DNA of 64,000 bases, from assembly GCF_900637865.1 (NCBI RefSeq), contig NZ_LR134418.1:186001-250000 (forward strand). Reading direction: 5' to 3'. The notes under the pieces were generated by a model. That model had not been told where the DNA came from. It made no database searches and was given only the letters and a program-made list of their open reading frames with translations. A program made the position numbers and the translations under genes. This document shows positions 41,840 through 52,302 of this stretch, one piece after another; the first letter of the stretch is position 1; the number at the start of each line of letters is the position of its first letter. The DNA is from Legionella adelaidensis. GTDB taxonomy: Bacteria > Pseudomonadota > Gammaproteobacteria > Legionellales > Legionellaceae.

Positions 41840-43573
41840 ATGACCGGTTTGATCCCGCAGCCGTTTATCGATGATCTATTAAGCCGCACAGATATTGTTG
41901 AACTAATCGACAGCTACGTTCCATTGAAAAAAAGAGGAAATAGCCATCTTGCTTGCTGCCCTTTTCATAATGAGAAAACTCCCTCTTTTAACGTAGTCGC
42001 TAAAAAACAGTTTTATCATTGCTTTGGGTGTGGGGCGAGCGGTAACGCGATTAGCTTTGCCATGAACTATCTGCATTTAAGTTTTGTGGACGCCATTGAA
42101 AATTTGGCAGAGCGTTTAGGGTTACAAGTACCGCGTTCGGGTCATAAGGATACTGTTAAAAAAAATATTACTTATTATCAACTGCTTGAGCGCGTTTCCC
42201 TACTTTATCAAAAAACTTTAAAACATGCCGGAGCGGAAGCCATTACTTATCTTAAAAATAGGCAAGTGAGTGGAGAAATCGCCCGCACCTACCATCTGGG
42301 CTATGCCCCACCTGGATGGCAATTTTTAGAAAATGAATTAAAAACATACAAGCAAGAATTAATTGCCACAGGAATGCTCGTCCCTAAAGAAAACGGCTCC
42401 GCGTATGATCGTTACCGTAACCGCGTAATGTATCCCATCCATGATCGTCATGGGCGTATTATTGGTTTTGGGGGGCGTAGCATACATCCCAATGATAAAC
42501 CAAAATATTTAAATTCTCCCGAAACTATAATTTTTCAAAAAAATCGCGAATTATATGGCCTTTATCAAGCGATCCAACAGGAAAATCCCATTGACTTTAT
42601 TTTGGTGGTAGAAGGCTATATGGATGTCATAGCTCTTGCGCAATTTGGAATTACTAATTGCGTAGCCACCTTAGGTACCGCTACTAGCACTTACCATATT
42701 CAATTATTAAGTAAACATACTAAAAAACTAATTTTTTGCTTCGACGGGGATAAAGCAGGAAGAAGTGCCGCTTGGCGAGCATTAGAAAGCTCTCTTCCGT
42801 ATTTAAATTCAGGGATAGAAATTAATTTTATCTTTTTACCAGAAGGCCAGGATCCGGATAGCATGATAAGAGAAGAAGGCAAAGAAAAATTTTTGGCCCG
42901 TTTAAACACTGCTCTGCCTTTACACCAATATTTATTGAGTACCTTAATGCAGGGATTTGATATAACTACAATTTCTGGCAAAACTCAATTGATTAATACA
43001 GCTAAACCTTTTTTGCAGAAAATACCAGAGGGTTCTTACAAACAATTATTGTTAGATGAATTAACACGTTATACGCGGATGGATCATCATCGATTAAATC
43101 AATTGTTGAGCGATAAAAAATTAGATAAACTAAGCGATTCGGGTGTAAATATAACGCGCTCTCCTATACGCGTTGCTATAGCACTTCTTTTGCAACATCC
43201 CGAGATTGTTAGTGATAGTAAAAATAAGCTGTACCCAGATTTCCTTAAGCAGAATAACCACCCGATTTTACATCAGTTACTGCAACAAATAAGCGAAAAT
43301 CCTGGCATTAATACAGCTAAACTTGTTGAGTCTTGGCGTGACTCACCATTGTTTGAGGCAATAACAAAGCTCGCTTTTTGGGATCACCAAGTCCCTGAGG
43401 ACGCCCTTGTAAAAGAGTTTATCGATACGCTCTTTTTTTTAGAAAAACAACAGCGGGATGAGCAGATACAACAACTATTGACCAAGGCAAGACTGCAAGG
43501 GTTAAACGATACCGAGCGTATTGAATTGCAAGATATGTTAAAAAAACGCCACAGCAATACAGAAGTAAAATAG
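41840..43573 (+). CDS. dnaG: DNA primase
   Basis: The 577-residue protein has an N-terminal CHC2 zinc domain ([11 protein letters not shown]...FGCGASGN), a TOPRIM core with [15 protein letters not shown] and the acidic DGDKAG, and a C-terminal helicase-interacting domain. It makes RNA primers at replication forks. It is third gene of the rpsU operon. Confidence 0.97.
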   Translation: MTGLIPQPFIDDLLSRTDIVELIDSYVPLKKRGNSHLACCPFHNEKTPSFNVVAKKQFYHCFGCGASGNAISFAMNYLHLSFVDAIENLAERLGLQVPRSGHKDTVKKNITYYQLLERVSLLYQKTLKHAGAEAITYLKNRQVSGEIARTYHLGYAPPGWQFLENELKTYKQELIATGMLVPKENGSAYDRYRNRVMYPIHDRHGRIIGFGGRSIHPNDKPKYLNSPETIIFQKNRELYGLYQAIQQENPIDFILVVEGYMDVIALAQFGITNCVATLGTATSTYHIQLLSKHTKKLIFCFDGDKAGRSAAWRALESSLPYLNSGIEINFIFLPEGQDPDSMIREEGKEKFLARLNTALPLHQYLLSTLMQGFDITTISGKTQLINTAKPFLQKIPEGSYKQLLLDELTRYTRMDHHRLNQLLSDKKLDKLSDSGVNITRSPIRVAIALLLQHPEIVSDSKNKLYPDFLKQNNHPILHQLLQQISENPGINTAKLVESWRDSPLFEAITKLAFWDHQVPEDALVKEFIDTLFFLEKQQRDEQIQQLLTKARLQGLNDTERIELQDMLKKRHSNTEVK

Positions 43574-43680
43574 CAACAAATTTATACAATTTGTTAATAA
43601 AAAAGGGTAAAAACTGGCAAGTTTCACTAACCCAGTTTATAATCAAATCATTTTGCAAGATATACGCCGTGATAATGCCT

Positions 43681-45552
43681 ATGACCATGAATGACCAAGA
43701 ACAGCAACGCTCGCAGATCACTAAGGTGATTAGCTTAGGTAAAGATCAAAATTATTTAACCTATGCCCAAATTAACGACCTCTTACCTAATATCGTCGAT
43801 ACCGAACACTTTGACGTGATTATTAGCATGCTGGAAGGCATGAATATCAAAGTTTTCGAGCAGCCGCCTAGCGAAGACGAGCTGGCTTTATTAGGGACTA
43901 CCGAAGAAGCACCTGAAGACGTTGAAGAAGCAGCTGCCGTCTTGGCCTCTGTAGACAAAGAAACAGGTAGAACAACCGATCCTGTACGTATGTATATGCG
44001 GGAAATGGGTACTGTGGAATTATTAACCCGTGAAGGCGAAATCCGCATTGCGAAGCGTATTGAAGAAGGTATTTATCAAGTTCTTAAAGCTTTAGCCCAT
44101 TACCCTGAAACCGTGCAAATCGTTTTAGAAGATTACGACCGCGTCTTAGCAGAAGAAACCCGTTTAAGTGAAATTATCAGTGGTTTTGCAGATGGTGAAG
44201 ATGAGGCCCCTGCTTCTAATATTGGCTCCATGCTGGAAGAAGACGAAGAGGCAATCGCTACTAGCGCTGAAGACTTATTGGAAGACGATAGTGAAGACGG
44301 CGAAGGCGGCATCACTGAAGTCGATGAGGGTCCTAATCCAGAGCAAGCGAAAGTTTATTTTGACGAACTACGAGTAAACTTTGAAAGTGCAATGTCTGCA
44401 TTAAAAGCGCACGGACGTACTTCTAAAAAAACGGTAGAGCTTTTAGATACTATGTCGGACTCTTTCTTAAAGTTAAAATTAACTTCAAGAGAAGTCGATA
44501 AATTGACCCGGCATTTTCGTCAACTAAGAAACCACATACGGGAATTTGAACGCAATATTATGCGTCTTTGCATTGAGAAAGCACGCATTCCCAGAAAATT
44601 ATTCATTGATACTTTCCCAGGTCAAGAAACAGATACAGATTGGCTTGACACTTTAATTGCCAAACAAGGGAAAAAATTAGATTTAACCCGTATTAACGAA
44701 TATGCAGAAGAAATTAAACGTTTGCAAAAACGATTAGTTGCTTTTGAAGAAGAGTTTGGGCTTTCTATTTCTGAGATTAAAGACATTAACCGCAAAATGT
44801 CGATTGGCGAAGCCAAAGCACGTCGTGCTAAAAAAGAGATGGTAGAAGCGAATCTTCGCTTAGTAATTTCTATTGCCAAAAAATATACCAACCGTGGTTT
44901 ACAGTTCCTGGATCTTATTCAGGAAGGAAACATTGGTCTCATGAAAGCGGTTGATAAATTTGAATACCGTCGTGGTTATAAGTTTTCAACATATGCCACC
45001 TGGTGGATTCGCCAAGCAATTACCCGCTCCATTGCTGACCAAGCCAGAACCATTCGTATTCCTGTACACATGATTGAGACAATCAATAAGCTCAATCGTA
45101 TTTCCCGACAAATTCTGCAAGAAACAGGCCGCGAAGCGACCCCTGAAGAATTAGCAGAAAAAATGGAACTCAGCGAAGACAAGATTCGCAAAGTCTTAAA
45201 AATTGCCAAAGAGCCCATCTCTATGGAAACTCCCGTAGGCGACGATGACGACTCTCATTTAGGTGATTTCATAGAAGACAGCAACATAGAATCACCAATT
45301 GACCGGGCTACAGCGGAAGGATTAAGGGAAGCTACCCTTGAAATTCTAGAAACGCTAACGCCAAGAGAAGCCAAAGTCCTTCGCATGCGCTTCGGTATCG
45401 AAATGAACACCGACCACACGTTAGAGGAAGTAGGCAAGCAATTCGACGTAACCCGCGAACGCATTCGCCAAATCGAAGCAAAAGCTCTAAGAAAGCTACG
45501 CCACCCCTCGCGCTCGGAAAAATTAAGAAGCTTCTTGGAAGGCGACGATTAA
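43681..45552 (+). CDS. rpoD: Primary sigma factor RpoD (sigma-70)
   Basis: The protein is about 623 residues from the ATG at 43681 (MTMNDQEQQ); ATGs at 43675 and 43687 are alternatives, and the upstream extension to 43591 is not family-like. It shows region 1.1 ([21 protein letters not shown]) and an acidic non-conserved region rich in Glu/Asp (about residues 180-230). Region 2 follows ([36 protein letters not shown]), and region 4.2 has [21 protein letters not shown] weak TATAAT at 43,638 could give a second promoter inside the end of dnaG. Confidence 0.97.
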   Translation: MTMNDQEQQRSQITKVISLGKDQNYLTYAQINDLLPNIVDTEHFDVIISMLEGMNIKVFEQPPSEDELALLGTTEEAPEDVEEAAAVLASVDKETGRTTDPVRMYMREMGTVELLTREGEIRIAKRIEEGIYQVLKALAHYPETVQIVLEDYDRVLAEETRLSEIISGFADGEDEAPASNIGSMLEEDEEAIATSAEDLLEDDSEDGEGGITEVDEGPNPEQAKVYFDELRVNFESAMSALKAHGRTSKKTVELLDTMSDSFLKLKLTSREVDKLTRHFRQLRNHIREFERNIMRLCIEKARIPRKLFIDTFPGQETDTDWLDTLIAKQGKKLDLTRINEYAEEIKRLQKRLVAFEEEFGLSISEIKDINRKMSIGEAKARRAKKEMVEANLRLVISIAKKYTNRGLQFLDLIQEGNIGLMKAVDKFEYRRGYKFSTYATWWIRQAITRSIADQARTIRIPVHMIETINKLNRISRQILQETGREATPEELAEKMELSEDKIRKVLKIAKEPISMETPVGDDDDSHLGDFIEDSNIESPIDRATAEGLREATLEILETLTPREAKVLRMRFGIEMNTDHTLEEVGKQFDVTRERIRQIEAKALRKLRHPSRSEKLRSFLEGDD

Positions 45553-45564
45553 AATTTCCGCATA

Positions 45565-45592
45565 ATGTAGGCTGGGCCGCAAGGCCCAACAA
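45565..45592. terminator. Hairpin after rpoD, relative of the 27,488 repeat
   Basis: TGGGCC/GGCCCA with loop GCAA, flanked by ATGTAGGC and CAACAAT as in the longer palindrome. It is a candidate end of the rpsU-rpoD transcript, though the T-run is weak. The rest of the 210-bp spacer before the tRNA shows no gene. Confidence 0.55.
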
Positions 45593-45765
45593 TTCTATTA
45601 AACTTGCTAGTTCTTCGCTTTAATGCTGACTCCGAAAAGGTATTCCCCAAGGTTGGACAATGCCAAGAGCTCCGTAAAAAAACAACAAAAAATAAGCTAT
45701 ACGACAAAAATAACCAAAAACCTCTAGCAATCAACCCCATAACCCATTAAAATGACACCCCTGGC

Positions 45766-45843
<78 letters not shown>

Positions 45844-45890
45844 TAAAATCAAGTAGTTACGAGTAGTTCTAAAAATTTGAAGACCTCTGA

Positions 45891-45931
45891 GGGACACTCA
45901 TGGGGCACTTAGAAATAACAAATAGCAACAA
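45891..45931 (+). repeat. Left arm-type repeat of the integrase
   Basis: GGGACACT, TGGGGCACTT and AAATAGCAACAA in order. The same ordered words, mostly identical, occur at 58924-58964 in the same orientation. It lies 48 bases inside attL and is a probable integrase or excisionase binding arm. Confidence 0.6.
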
Positions 45932-45948
45932 CTCACAACTATTCAATA

Positions 45949-48369
45949 TTATTTTTGCTCATCGTCCAAACCATATTGATGTCTTCTCAGCGCTTCATCC
46001 TCTGATGTACGTTGTTTTTCTGCCTCAATTTGCCTCTTAAGTGATGCTAGGTAATTTTTAGCGAAAAGAATCACATCACGATTTTGTTCCTCTAACCACA
46101 TTTCGATTTCTTTCATTCTTTCTTCATAGATGTATATAAAACCTTCTGCACCCTCAACAACTCCCGTTGATTGCAAAGCAATGGCTACAGCATTAAGTAA
46201 ATCCTCGTTGTTATTCGCAACCTTGATCAACTCTTTGCATATTGGATATATGGATTTATTACCATCATAACCACGTAATATATCGGCAATAAAAAAGAGC
46301 GTAAGATCATCACCCGAATTCACAAGCTGAATCAGCGATTTTTCAAAAACAGGTTGTTCTTCAAGTTTTGGAAAAATTAAATTTAACAGCCTCGCAGCAT
46401 TATAAGTAAACAATCTATCGTCAAATTTCTTATAAGATAGAATCAATTCAATTATCTGCTCTGGAACCTTAGACAGAGGCTCAGAAAGCGAGCTAAATTG
46501 AAATGGAAGAGCCTCAAATCTATCGTCAGACTTTTCCTGAGGGAGAATGATGCGATCACAGAAAAATTGCACTATCCTTCGAGGTACCTGTTCAGCAATG
46601 GGTAATAAGATCTCTTCAGCTTCATGACCAATTTTTTTTAGCCAAAGTAGATTTGTTAAAACAATATCATAGTTACCTGCATCCATTTTATCGAATACAC
46701 TGACATACTCTTTACTGAACCACAGATCAAATATCCAATTTGGGTAGCGTAGTTCTGTGCATTTCTCAATGGTAGGTATCATAACCTTACTAATGAGTTT
46801 ATTATCACTGTTTTTATGTTGTGCAGCTGAAGTAGCAATTATTTGACTTAAAAGATGAGTATTTTCTGATAGCTTAGCTTTATCAAATAATTTTTTTAAA
46901 GTCGATAGTTTAAAGTTGGTGGTAAATTGCAAGAACCTTGCAATAGCAAGAAAAAAAACACCATCTCTAATCCAAGAGGAAATAAGACTAGAAAGCACAT
47001 TCTTTTTAGGGCTTTGCTCAACTCCTCGTAGAATTGGAACAATAAACCATTCAAGCTCTTCGGGAAACTCTGATAGCAGTTGTATCGCGATTTCAGACGA
47101 TTCTTTTCCCAAACACTCTAAGAACTTCCCAAAATAAGGAAAGGTCGCCATATCATTTGAGCGAATAGCAGCATATTGAAAAATTCGGCCTTTCCAGACT
47201 ACATAATTTTGGTCATCAATATCTCGAACAAGCTCAATAATCTTTTCTTCCCTTATTTTTCTTTCCTGTTCAAAATGCTCTTTTTTCCGTTCTCCTTCCC
47301 AGTCATGAAAAATACTTTCAAACCCAATGAGTACACGAAAAATTTGAAATTCTTCATTATCATCCAGTTTCTTTTTGACTACTAATGCGGTTTTTTTTAT
47401 ATCGGGACTCAAGCTCCCTAAATGATAATAAAGCCAGTAGGCATTATGCTCTATAGTCTGTAGTACTTGGAGGTCTTCTGATTCAACAATACAATCACTC
47501 ATAAATTGAAGAACAAACGTTGTATTATCTATTATCATTTGTTCTATTTGTTTGGTTCGCTGGGAGGCACTAGAAAACCTTGTAGCTGTTAGCATCACAT
47601 CCAATAATTTTTTTTTGGTCTCAGGATGAGCTAGTTCAAAGTAAATTTCTTTTAAAAGTATTAAAGCACTCTGCCGTAATCTGATTAGTCCTTCTTCTGG
47701 AGGTACAGATGCTGTTTTAAGTGTGACAGTATCGTATCCCCACGAAGCTCCTTCAATTGAAGGAGATAGAATTTTTTGAATACACGAAAAAATAGTATTT
47801 AAATATATTTTCGTTTCCTCTTTAGAAAAAGATTGAATTTTTTCAACAGTTTTTACTTGTGGCCACCATCCTAAACCATGAAACTCTTTTCCATCACCAG
47901 AAAAGACTTCTAAATTATATTGAGCAATAGCTTCAAGCCCTCTAGTTGCTTGTTTCCTAACCTCTTCATCTTCATGAATAGTATATTCAAAAAGAATATT
48001 TAGAATTTTTTCAATGTCATGATAACGCACAGTTTCTAAGGCATTAAATATTTGAATGATTAATTTTTCCTTAGTGTATATGCTTTTTAAATAATCTAAT
48101 GAAATATTAGGGATTTCTGTATAATTTAACTCAATGGAATTTAAGCGAGGAAGTAATTCAAGATATATTGATACAACCTCTTTAGGAAAGAGCCGGGCTA
48201 TAATCTTTAGGATTGCAATTTGTTCTGATATAACATCGAACTCAATGCTCGACTTTAACTCTCCATCAGCTTTTTTAAGCTCGCTTTCAATTGCAATAAG
48301 AGCACGCGGGTCTTTATTTGCCTTAGTAATAAGAAAACTAATAATTTTCTTTTTTTGTTTAAGATCCAT
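45949..48369 (-). CDS. 806-residue HEAT-like helical protein, partner of PIN-like nuclease
   Basis: The protein is long and all-helical, with repeated paired-helix stretches such as HEDEEVRKQATRGLEAIAQ near residue 135, typical of HEAT/ARM solenoids. A coiled-coil-like charged segment (KKEHFEQERKIREEKIIELV) lies near residue 360, and the C-terminus is charged and Gln/Glu-rich. I see no nuclease, ATPase or membrane motif. The ATG is 2 bases after the stop of the PIN-like gene, so the two are almost certainly translated together. As a scaffold it could sense a trigger or hold the nuclease inactive; this is inference. It is the gene nearest the tRNA end of the element, a usual place for cargo. 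Confidence 0.85.
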   Translation of the reverse strand: MDLKQKKKIISFLITKANKDPRALIAIESELKKADGELKSSIEFDVISEQIAILKIIARLFPKEVVSIYLELLPRLNSIELNYTEIPNISLDYLKSIYTKEKLIIQIFNALETVRYHDIEKILNILFEYTIHEDEEVRKQATRGLEAIAQYNLEVFSGDGKEFHGLGWWPQVKTVEKIQSFSKEETKIYLNTIFSCIQKILSPSIEGASWGYDTVTLKTASVPPEEGLIRLRQSALILLKEIYFELAHPETKKKLLDVMLTATRFSSASQRTKQIEQMIIDNTTFVLQFMSDCIVESEDLQVLQTIEHNAYWLYYHLGSLSPDIKKTALVVKKKLDDNEEFQIFRVLIGFESIFHDWEGERKKEHFEQERKIREEKIIELVRDIDDQNYVVWKGRIFQYAAIRSNDMATFPYFGKFLECLGKESSEIAIQLLSEFPEELEWFIVPILRGVEQSPKKNVLSSLISSWIRDGVFFLAIARFLQFTTNFKLSTLKKLFDKAKLSENTHLLSQIIATSAAQHKNSDNKLISKVMIPTIEKCTELRYPNWIFDLWFSKEYVSVFDKMDAGNYDIVLTNLLWLKKIGHEAEEILLPIAEQVPRRIVQFFCDRIILPQEKSDDRFEALPFQFSSLSEPLSKVPEQIIELILSYKKFDDRLFTYNAARLLNLIFPKLEEQPVFEKSLIQLVNSGDDLTLFFIADILRGYDGNKSIYPICKELIKVANNNEDLLNAVAIALQSTGVVEGAEGFIYIYEERMKEIEMWLEEQNRDVILFAKNYLASLKRQIEAEKQRTSEDEALRRHQYGLDDEQK

Positions 48370-48371
48370 GA

Positions 48372-49370
48372 TTACGCTTGCTCCAACATTCCAATGATTT
48401 CATCCATTACTCTTTCACTAGCAGCATGACAAACTTCTTTATCTCCGACGATGTAATGCGTTCCGAGATCTTTAATATAGGGATTGGGTTCTCCTGAAAG
48501 CATTACTGCACATGCCTCTACTCGTTTAAGGTTGTACCCCTTCGAACTTACCATCTGAAAGAGTACGTCATGTGTTGGAGTATCAAATGCTACTAAATAA
48601 CCCAATAGCCGCAAATAAATTTCACTATCTTGTTTATAAATTGCTTTTGCAAGAAGTCTATCAAGCGGGTTATTTTCAACGTTATCATTATCCGCCTGCA
48701 CATTTAATTCTAATTCTTGAGTAACTAGTTCTATTTCTGGTTGAGATATCCCAGCTTCTTCTTTATGCAATATATCAAGCAGTTCCTCAAGCGTTATAGG
48801 ATGATAGCCCAAGCTTTGAAGAGCCTTTGACATAGTATTATCATTTGACAAAGCATATCGAAATTCATACCCTTCATGTTCTGGTGTCTCTAAAACGTTC
48901 TTAGCCGCCTCATATATCCATGCATCAGGAATATCTTGACGATTTTTTCTATCCTTGAAGGGTGGTCTCCCGTGAAAATAAGCATCCCAAGTCAAGTCAA
49001 TGTGTTTTTCTAATGGTGGGTAATCTTTTATATTGTTCTTTTCTAGAAACTCTTGGACAACGTTTTTACTTCTTTCGGAAAGATAAGCAATATCATCAAA
49101 CTCCTCAAATATAATTGAATTCAGTAATAATTGAGAGAAATAATTTGTACCTCGATGTGAAGATATTTTGTGTCTTAATGTATTTAGGTTATTTACTAAA
49201 TCCATTATTTTTATTGTCCGCCATTCTTCTAGACATAAACTAGATGTACATAAAATAACGCCCCCATTCTTAGCGTAATTAAATAGAGTGTTATACCCTT
49301 CATCTGTAGGTTTGTATCTTTTTAAAAAACCAGTTTCTAAAAATATTATGCAGTTTCCTAACAATGGCAT
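48372..49370 (-). CDS. PIN-like nuclease-domain protein (332 residues)
   Basis: The start is set at the ATG at 49370 because GAGGG precedes it at 6 bases; a TTG 7 codons upstream lacks such support. Residues 1-180 follow the PIN pattern: strand IIFLETGFL with acidic E12 where most PIN domains have Asp, E48/E49 in CLEEW, D146 and D149 in RQDIPDAWIYEAA, and D177 in ALSNDNT. The later part is a helical C-terminal domain of about 140 residues with an acidic linker. It resembles the larger stand-alone PIN (DUF4935-like) group rather than VapC toxins (about 130 residues). Target RNA or DNA is unknown. It is coupled to the HEAT-like gene. Confidence 0.7.
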   Translation of the reverse strand: MPLLGNCIIFLETGFLKRYKPTDEGYNTLFNYAKNGGVILCTSSLCLEEWRTIKIMDLVNNLNTLRHKISSHRGTNYFSQLLLNSIIFEEFDDIAYLSERSKNVVQEFLEKNNIKDYPPLEKHIDLTWDAYFHGRPPFKDRKNRQDIPDAWIYEAAKNVLETPEHEGYEFRYALSNDNTMSKALQSLGYHPITLEELLDILHKEEAGISQPEIELVTQELELNVQADNDNVENNPLDRLLAKAIYKQDSEIYLRLLGYLVAFDTPTHDVLFQMVSSKGYNLKRVEACAVMLSGEPNPYIKDLGTHYIVGDKEVCHAASERVMDEIIGMLEQA

Positions 49371-49862
49371 ATGTCCCTCAAACTTTCTCAAAAAGTACTA
49401 AATTAGTAATAACTGAATAACACTATTATAGAAACTCATTTCTTCGATACATTTATCGTTTTATAGGTGAAATACCGCTAGTCCTATAGAATAATGCATT
49501 AAATTTTAAATCACGATTATTGAGTTTTTAAAATTACTGCCCCACTAGTGCCCCATGACTTCTTGTATATGAATATATATTCTTATTTTTCATTATCTTA
49601 TCACAATTACACATAGGATTAGTTATCCTATGTTGCCATTTATTACTTATGACTTAACTTAATTTTTTTAAATATGTTTAAGCAGGAGTAGGAATAAAAA
49701 TTTTGAAAAATTCAATTGTATAGCCCCGATAGCATCTAGGTTTATTTGTTATTTATTGAGTCTTGATATTCCAAAAAAACTCAATTCGAGTTTAATTGCC
49801 TCATATTGATACTTGTTTGGACTTGAGTTATGGTGTTGGCATTAATTCACAGGAATGGATTT
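49371..49862. other. Divergent spacer between PIN-like gene and integrase
   Basis: No gene is visible. TGCCCCACTAGTGCCCCATG (about 49,538-49,557) holds two head-to-tail copies of the arm word TGGGGCACT in inverse orientation to the end copies. Near the integrase a small palindrome AAACTCAATTCGAGTTT (49777-49793) could be an operator. The rest is AT-rich and probably holds both promoters. Confidence 0.5.
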
Positions 49863-50930
49863 ATGGCCACCATAGAACAGAGAATGACTAAGGAAGGTAA
49901 ATGTACTTATAGAGTCAAAGTTAGACTTAAAGGATTTCCCACCCAACAAGCGACATTTGATAGAAAAACTGATGCCCGCCGATGGGCTCAACAAACCGAA
50001 ACAGCTATTCGTGAAGGACGGCACTTTAAAACTACAGAAGCCAAGCGGAGAACCCTTAGTGAAGTGGTAGAGCGATATATAAAAGAAGTTATTCCGTCTA
50101 AACCCAAAAATAGTAAAAACACTGTTCTTCATCTTAGATGGTGGCAAGAAGAATTAGGACTATATAGTCTTGCAGACATATCTCCTGCTCTTATAGCGGA
50201 GAAAAGAGACAAGCTATCATCTGGTATTACTACACGTAATAAATTACGCTCCCCTTCTACCGTAGTTCGCTACATGGCAGCCCTATCTCATGCATTTACT
50301 ATGGCGGTAAAAGAGTGGGGATGGATTGATGACTCCCCGATGCGTCGGGTTACAAAGCCCAAAGAAGCTCGCGGCCGTGTTCGCTTTCTATCTGATGATG
50401 AACGCAATCGTTTATTAAATGAATGTAAAAAGAGTGAAAGCCAATATCTTTACATTACAGTCGTACTTGCTCTTTCGACTGGCGCTAGAAAAATGGAACT
50501 GATGGGACTGCGTTGGAAAGATATTGATTTCGATCGACAGGTTATAATCTTACACGAAACAAAAAATGGTGAAAGGCGTATATTGCCATTAACTGGGCAT
50601 GCTTTAGAGTTAATTAAAAAACTATCAAAAGTACGTATCCTTAATTGTGACTTTGTATTTCCAAATCATCAATTAACTAAGCCAATTGATTTACGCACCC
50701 CTTTTGAAAACGCAGTAAAACGTGCTGGAATTAATGATTTCCGATGGCATGATTTACGTCATAGTTGCGCATCTTATTTAGCAATGAATAATGCAAGTCT
50801 AGCAGAAATTGCTGAAATCTTAGGACATAAAACCCTCCAAATGGTAAAACGCTATGCCCATCTATCTGATGCCCATACCAGTAAAGTAGTAGCTAATATG
50901 AATGACAAAATTTTTAACAATACTATATAA
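49863..50930 (+). CDS. int: Tyrosine recombinase (integrase) of the tRNA-Ile2 element
   Basis: The protein is 355 residues from the ATG at 49863 (MATIEQRMTKEG). It has an N-terminal arm-binding domain, a SAM-like core-binding domain (about 65-170), and a catalytic domain with R209 (TGARKMEL), H296-R299 (HDLRHS), H322 (ILGHKT) and nucleophile Y331 (RYAHL). All catalytic residues are intact, so the element may still be mobile. Unusually it does not abut an att site but lies about 4 kb inside, the space being filled by the PIN/HEAT cargo. Confidence 0.95.
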   Translation: MATIEQRMTKEGKCTYRVKVRLKGFPTQQATFDRKTDARRWAQQTETAIREGRHFKTTEAKRRTLSEVVERYIKEVIPSKPKNSKNTVLHLRWWQEELGLYSLADISPALIAEKRDKLSSGITTRNKLRSPSTVVRYMAALSHAFTMAVKEWGWIDDSPMRRVTKPKEARGRVRFLSDDERNRLLNECKKSESQYLYITVVLALSTGARKMELMGLRWKDIDFDRQVIILHETKNGERRILPLTGHALELIKKLSKVRILNCDFVFPNHQLTKPIDLRTPFENAVKRAGINDFRWHDLRHSCASYLAMNNASLAEIAEILGHKTLQMVKRYAHLSDAHTSKVVANMNDKIFNNTI

Positions 50931-50940
50931 GGATATTATT

Positions 50941-51600
50941 ATGCTCATCGCAGAAGTACTGAAGTCAGCAAACAAAATGGAAAAATTCGCTAACTCAGCA
51001 ATAGATTCCAGACTATCAATATGTAATATTAAAAATCGCTGCAAAAAAAATTTTGAATTAACAAATGCAATAGCTAACAAAGCCATATTGTTGCAAAAAT
51101 TTGAGCAACAGCTGTATAAAAGAGACCAAGTAATAAGTTGTTTTGAAAAAATAACCCCATTAACTTCCTTTGAGTTCCCTATTAAACAACAGTCAAAACC
51201 AGAAAAATCTAATCAATTAAATATAGTGTTTCTTAATTTGATTAAAACCGAACCTCTCACTAATAAAGATACAATTAATAAAAAACCTCAAATTAAAGAT
51301 AACAATCCTGAGGAGCGGGGAGTTGCTAAGAAAAAAATTAACATGCTAAAAGTCATTGATGATTTAATAAAAAGGGCAGGCGATATAGACGTTAAAATTA
51401 ACAAAAATGAAATGCCAGGTACAAAATTAGAAATGATTCAAATTTTAAAGCATTTAGCTCCTGAGCATTTTAAACAATCACCCGCTAGACTAGAAAAGTA
51501 TTTCGACATGTTGAATATAAAGTTTAAACCCGGAGTTCATAAGAATACATGCCTAGAAATAAAACAAATACGCACCATGATCGGATTACCAACAAATTAA
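50941..51600 (+). CDS. Element-specific protein, function unknown
   Basis: The protein is 219 residues from the ATG at 50941, 10 bases after the integrase. The N-terminal half is helical and Lys/Asn-rich; a disordered linker (KKPQIKDNNPEERG) leads to a C-terminal domain of about 80 residues (GTKLEMIQILKHLAPEHFKQSPARLEKYFDML) that looks like a small helical DNA-binding fold. I do not recognise the family. Cotranscription with int is likely. Confidence 0.65.
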   Translation: MLIAEVLKSANKMEKFANSAIDSRLSICNIKNRCKKNFELTNAIANKAILLQKFEQQLYKRDQVISCFEKITPLTSFEFPIKQQSKPEKSNQLNIVFLNLIKTEPLTNKDTINKKPQIKDNNPEERGVAKKKINMLKVIDDLIKRAGDIDVKINKNEMPGTKLEMIQILKHLAPEHFKQSPARLEKYFDMLNIKFKPGVHKNTCLEIKQIRTMIGLPTN

Positions 51601-51780
51601 TTTATTAAATTTTTTTAACCCCATTTCCTCAAGACCCAGTTAGTTCAAGAATTTAAATTGGGTTATTTTTTATTTTATTTTTGACCCAGTTAACCCAATT
51701 TTTTAACAAAACAGAGTATGTCATCGTATTAACTAATGGCAATTAAGCCAGATCATCCTGAACTATAAGGAACCAATACA
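51601..51780. promoter_or_regulatory. Repeat-rich regulatory spacer before the replication module
   Basis: GACCCAGTTAG...AAATTGGGTTATTTTTT forms a hairpin with a T-run, a likely terminator for int and the following gene. Shortly after, GACCCAGTTAACCCAATTTTTT repeats the same words. The paired GACCCAGTT words could also be binding sites for the replication or copy-control proteins downstream. Confidence 0.5.
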
Positions 51781-52002
51781 ATGACAAAAGAACAATATTT
51801 TTCACGAGAACACCCCCGCTACATCCCTGTCCCTAATTGGGATATCCATTATGAGTGGCCGTCAAAGTCAGCTCTGCGTAACTTAATATTCCATAAAAAA
51901 ACAAACGGATTTGATAAGGTCGTTGTGAAAGTTGGAAAACGGGTGCTGATTAACGAGGCAGCATTTTTTGAATGGGTAGCAAACCAAGGAAAAGGAGTGT
52001 AA
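51781..52002 (+). CDS. Excisionase/AlpA-like small DNA-binding protein
   Basis: The 73-residue protein has WPSKSALRNLIFHKK (helix), then VVVKVGKRVLINEAAFFEWV, the wing and final helix of MerR-like HTH_17 excisionases. AAGGAA precedes the ATG. It is likely either a directionality factor or an activator of the replication genes immediately downstream. Confidence 0.75.
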   Translation: MTKEQYFSREHPRYIPVPNWDIHYEWPSKSALRNLIFHKKTNGFDKVVVKVGKRVLINEAAFFEWVANQGKGV

Positions 52003-52004
52003 TC

Positions 52005-52301
52005 ATGACTAAAAAGAACAGCCCAGTAAAACTGGGCAATCCTCCTAAAAATCATCATAAATATAATAATTCAAAATCTAATCAACAAGCAAGAATGCTT
52101 AAGGCTTTTAAAGAACATCCAAAAAGATCTACATTTGCCTTCCATAACATGGGTATCGTAAGCCCAGCTTCTCGTATAAAGGATTTAAGAGCAGAGCACA
52201 ATATCACCACAGAATGGATCAACGAACCAGATAAAAATGGCATTATTCATAAAATTGCACTGTATGTTTATCTTGGCGCCATTAGTCAGGGAGACAATTA
52301 A
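52005..52301 (+). CDS. Small HTH_39-like protein
   Basis: The protein is 98 residues from the ATG at 52005 (MTKKNSPVKLGN), preceded by GGAGTG. After a basic Asn-rich tail, the segment MLKAFKEHPKRSTFAFHNMGIVSPASRIKDLRAEH resembles the phage-type HTH_39 domain (AAxRIxxLR pattern). It lies between the excisionase-like gene and the replication initiator, 2 bases after the former. Confidence 0.65.
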   Translation: MTKKNSPVKLGNPPKNHHKYNNSKSNQQARMLKAFKEHPKRSTFAFHNMGIVSPASRIKDLRAEHNITTEWINEPDKNGIIHKIALYVYLGAISQGDN

Positions 52302-52302
52302 T

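Noticed and set aside
43591-43680. N-terminal extension of RpoD
   Set aside because: It lies in the dnaG-rpoD spacer, overlaps a possible TATAAT and has no similarity to sigma region 1.
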